Positions 34,164 through 36,350 of a stretch of 36,350 nt of DNA are shown piece by piece. The notes beneath the pieces were generated by a model. That model worked only from the letters and a program-made list of their open reading frames with translations. It was not told the origin of the DNA and made no database searches. The stretch is from Chloroflexota bacterium. GTDB lineage: Bacteria; Chloroflexota; Anaerolineae; Caldilineales; Caldilineaceae. The translations under genes and the position numbers were made by a program. The DNA is taken from assembly GCA_030058085.1 (NCBI GenBank), contig JASGTU010000002.1, positions 1 through 36,350 of the forward strand, in the 5' to 3' direction. The first letter of the stretch is position 1, and every line of letters begins with the position of its first letter.

Positions 34164-34937
34164 ATGACGATCGCAGCCATCACGTTTGATTTCTGGGATA
34201 CGCTGGCGGCGGACGACTCGGACGAGCCGAAGCGTGCGGCGCTGGGGTTGCCAGCCAAGGCGCAGGCGCGCCAACTTCTTTTCGCCGAGAAGATCACGGC
34301 GCGCTACCCGCACATCACGCTCGAACAGGCGACCGAGGCCTACCGCGCGGCCAACGAGCGTTTCAACCACGACTGGCAGGTGAGCCACCATACGCCGGGC
34401 GTGCCCGTGCGCCTCTATTACGCCTACGAGCATCTAGGCCTGGCGCCGGCGCCGGGCAAATACGCCGGCCTTGTGCAGGAAGTGGATGAACTCGTGCGCG
34501 AGATCGAGACGATGGAGATCCGCATACCGCCCGATTTCGCGCCGGGCGTCCACAACGCCTTGCAGTTGCTGTCCGAGGAGTACAGGCTTGGCGTCATCTC
34601 CGATACCATTCACACCAATGGGCGCGGGCTGCGCCACCTGTTGCAACAACAAGGGCTGCTGCAATATTTCAGCTATTTCGTCTTTTCGGACGAGATGGGG
34701 AAGGCGAAGCCTTCTACCGACGTATTCCGCCAGGCCGCTATCGGCTTGGGCTTTCACCCTTCACAGATTGTGCATGTCGGCGACCGCGAGAGCAACGACG
34801 TCGCCGGGCCGATGTCGATCGGTATGCGCGCCGTCCTGTACACGGGCATCCGCGACCGGGGCGCGGCGACGTCTAGGGCGAATGCCGTGTGTCGTGATTT
34901 TCGCGAACTGCCCGCCGTGATCCGGCGTCTGCGCTAA
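34164..34937 (+). CDS. HAD-superfamily hydrolase
   Basis: A 257-residue haloacid dehalogenase-like protein with a helical cap. Motif I is ITFDFWDTL near 6-14 with nucleophile D9. The position two residues later, which is Asp in most phosphatases, is Trp here, with Asp one further on (D12). Motif II is VISDT near 147-151, motif III the lysine in GKAKPSTDVF near 179-188, and motif IV HVGDRESNDVAGP near 205-217. The family has many substrates and none can be assigned. The protein starts cleanly at MTIAAITFDF; the longer upstream frame overlaps the promoter. No ribosome-binding site precedes it, in line with leaderless translation. A GCS2-type ligase gene follows 29 bases downstream. Confidence 0.85.
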   Translation: MTIAAITFDFWDTLAADDSDEPKRAALGLPAKAQARQLLFAEKITARYPHITLEQATEAYRAANERFNHDWQVSHHTPGVPVRLYYAYEHLGLAPAPGKYAGLVQEVDELVREIETMEIRIPPDFAPGVHNALQLLSEEYRLGVISDTIHTNGRGLRHLLQQQGLLQYFSYFVFSDEMGKAKPSTDVFRQAAIGLGFHPSQIVHVGDRESNDVAGPMSIGMRAVLYTGIRDRGAATSRANAVCRDFRELPAVIRRLR

Positions 34938-34966
34938 CCCATCTCTTCAGAAGCCGGCAGTGATTC

Positions 34967-36304
34967 GTGTCCTTTGGCCCCGCTGACCCCACCAAAAACG
35001 ACGTGATTGCGCGTGCCGTCGCCCAGTTGGCGGCGGAATACAACGCGCGCTTTCGCGAGACGATAACCTGGCCGCGCATCGTCGGGCGCGAGGCCGAGTT
35101 CCCGGTGGTCGACGCCCGCGGCGAGGCCGCGGACGTGCGCCGGCTGTGGGATCTGCTGATCGCACAGGGCGACTATGCCGAGAAGTACGACACGGGCAAC
35201 CCGAACTTGCTCGTGACGCTGGCGGGCGAGGAGTACACCTATGCCCTGGAGGTGGGGCTGGGCACGATCGAGGTCAATACGATGCCGTGTCGTGACCTGT
35301 TCGCCGTCGAGCGCATCATGGAGGATGCGGTCAGCCGGCTGGTGCGGGCGGCGCTGACCTTCGGCTGGCGCGTGCTGGGTTACGGCATCCAGCCCGTTTC
35401 CGCGCCTAGCCTGCCCCTCATGTCGCCCAAACAGCGCTACCAGAGTCTGTACCGGGCGATGGGTCGCGAGTGGCTGTGGTATACGGTGACCGCGGCGGAC
35501 CAGGTGCAGGTCGACGTGGCCCGGCACGAGATGGTGGACATGCTCAACTTCGGCAACTTGATGGCGCCGGTGTTGATTGCGCTGTGCGCCAATTCGCCCG
35601 TCTATGGGGGGACGCTCAGCCCGTTTTGCAGCGGGCGCGAGGGCGAGATGGCGCTGATCCACGCCAACGAGGCGCGCCACGGCATGCCCGCCGCCCCCTA
35701 TGCCAGCATCGAGGAATACGTGCTGCGCAACAGCCGGTCGCAATACCTGATCTTGCAAAGCGACGGCGAGGTCGTGCCTAGCTCGCAGCACTTTGTCGAG
35801 TATCTGGCGGAGCACGGCGCGGACCTCGACGCGTTTCTCTACCACGAGCACTACATCTGGAACAGCGCGCGGCTGCGCGTGGCCTACGGCACCATCGAAC
35901 TGCGCCCCGCTTGCCAGCAGCCCTGGTCCGAGCAGATGGCCGCGGCCGCGCTGGGCCTGGGGCTGATCGAGGCGGCGGATACGATCATGCCGTATGTGCA
36001 GGATGCGTTGGGCGATTCGTATTGGGAGCGGATGCGCACTTATCACCGCCAGGTGATCGGCCGCGGCTTGGCTGCGCCGGAGCCTGCGCCCGGCTTCGTG
36101 ACGGAGGTCGTGCGGCGGGCCGAGGAGGGGCTGCGCGCCCGCGGCTACGGCGAGGAGCGGCTGCTGAGCCCCGTGTGGCAGCGTCTGCAACGACGCGCCA
36201 ACCCGGCGCAGCGTATGCGCGGCGTCTTCCAGAGCGAGGGGCTGCCGGGACTGCTGGCGCGCGCGGCGATTCGCCCGGCGGCTACCACACCCGCATCGTC
36301 CTAA
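34967..36304 (+). CDS. glutamate-cysteine ligase, GCS2 family
   Basis: A 445-residue carboxylate-amine ligase that would join glutamate and cysteine through the gamma-carboxyl using ATP, the first step of glutathione-type thiol or ergothioneine synthesis. Family features are IVGREAEFPVVD near 38-49, the substrate/metal-binding stretch ALEVGLGTIEVNTMP near 92-106, ADQVQVDVARHEMVDMLNFG near 179-198, and LRVAYGTIELRPACQQPW near 303-320. It resembles GCS class 2 enzymes and EgtA; which thiol is made is unclear. The start is GTG 34967, with only a weak GGCAG upstream; coupling to the HAD gene 29 bases before is plausible. The gene is complete, and nothing further is seen in the last 46 bases. Confidence 0.78.
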   Translation: MSFGPADPTKNDVIARAVAQLAAEYNARFRETITWPRIVGREAEFPVVDARGEAADVRRLWDLLIAQGDYAEKYDTGNPNLLVTLAGEEYTYALEVGLGTIEVNTMPCRDLFAVERIMEDAVSRLVRAALTFGWRVLGYGIQPVSAPSLPLMSPKQRYQSLYRAMGREWLWYTVTAADQVQVDVARHEMVDMLNFGNLMAPVLIALCANSPVYGGTLSPFCSGREGEMALIHANEARHGMPAAPYASIEEYVLRNSRSQYLILQSDGEVVPSSQHFVEYLAEHGADLDAFLYHEHYIWNSARLRVAYGTIELRPACQQPWSEQMAAAALGLGLIEAADTIMPYVQDALGDSYWERMRTYHRQVIGRGLAAPEPAPGFVTEVVRRAEEGLRARGYGEERLLSPVWQRLQRRANPAQRMRGVFQSEGLPGLLARAAIRPAATTPASS

Positions 36305-36350
36305 ACGCCTCGGCTGCGGCAGCGCCGACAGGCTTTCCCGCCTCTGCGTC

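Noticed and set aside
34934-36190. Minus-strand open frame of 418 codons opposite the glutamate-cysteine ligase
   Set aside because: Shadow frame with no family resemblance; the plus-strand protein has clear GCS2 motifs.

Overview
The window reads as a high-GC bacterial chromosome segment, most likely from the phylum Chloroflexi (Anaerolineae/Caldilineae-like). The phylum call is inference. It rests on the Thr/Pro-rich linkers in exported proteins, a fused sugar-nucleotidyltransferase/phosphomutase, a DUF3048 lipoprotein, F420-linked metabolism, a three-gene set otherwise best known from Actinobacteria, and REP/MITE-like repeats. I see no tRNA, rRNA, CRISPR array, phage or transposase gene.

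Layout. 1-654: 3' end of gyrA/parC. 1129-5164: a ParB-like protein, then on the minus strand an Atg22/UMF1-type MFS transporter and glyA. 5597-8253 (+): a cysteine-less thioredoxin-fold protein, an exported Thr/Pro-rich protein and the RNA 2',3'-cyclic phosphodiesterase ThpR. 8302-13186 (-): a tight six-gene set with a MutL-like (glutamate mutase L family) protein, two polytopic membrane proteins, a zinc-ribbon membrane protein, a tail-anchored protein and a small protein. This is the best candidate here for an undescribed system. 13483-17719 (+): a DUF3048 lipoprotein and a large LysM protein with an internally duplicated module. 17862-19800 (-): an NAD-dependent sugar epimerase and a glycosyltransferase that lacks its C-terminus and stops next to an 88-bp inverted-repeat element.

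19963-24764 (+): SsnA aminohydrolase, NADPH:F420 reductase, a trans-sulfuration enzyme and a YqeC-MocA fusion. These look like the accessory part of a selenium/molybdenum hydroxylase pathway, with no hydroxylase in view. 24777-30088 (-): tsaE, a fused nucleotidyltransferase/phosphomutase whose mutase half has lost its catalytic loops, and the MSMEG_4193 phosphomutase / DUF3090 / SCO1664 kinase-like trio. 30242-36304: an M1 peptidase lipoprotein, an orphan polar amino acid ABC ATPase, a zinc-ribbon membrane protein, a YbaK-type deacylase, a HAD hydrolase that appears leaderless, and a GCS2-type glutamate-cysteine ligase.

Regulation. Many transcription units begin with an extended -10 box close to TGTGN-TATAAT, often without a recognisable -35. 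Hairpin terminators lie after gyrA, the ParB-like gene, glyA and the zinc-ribbon gene.
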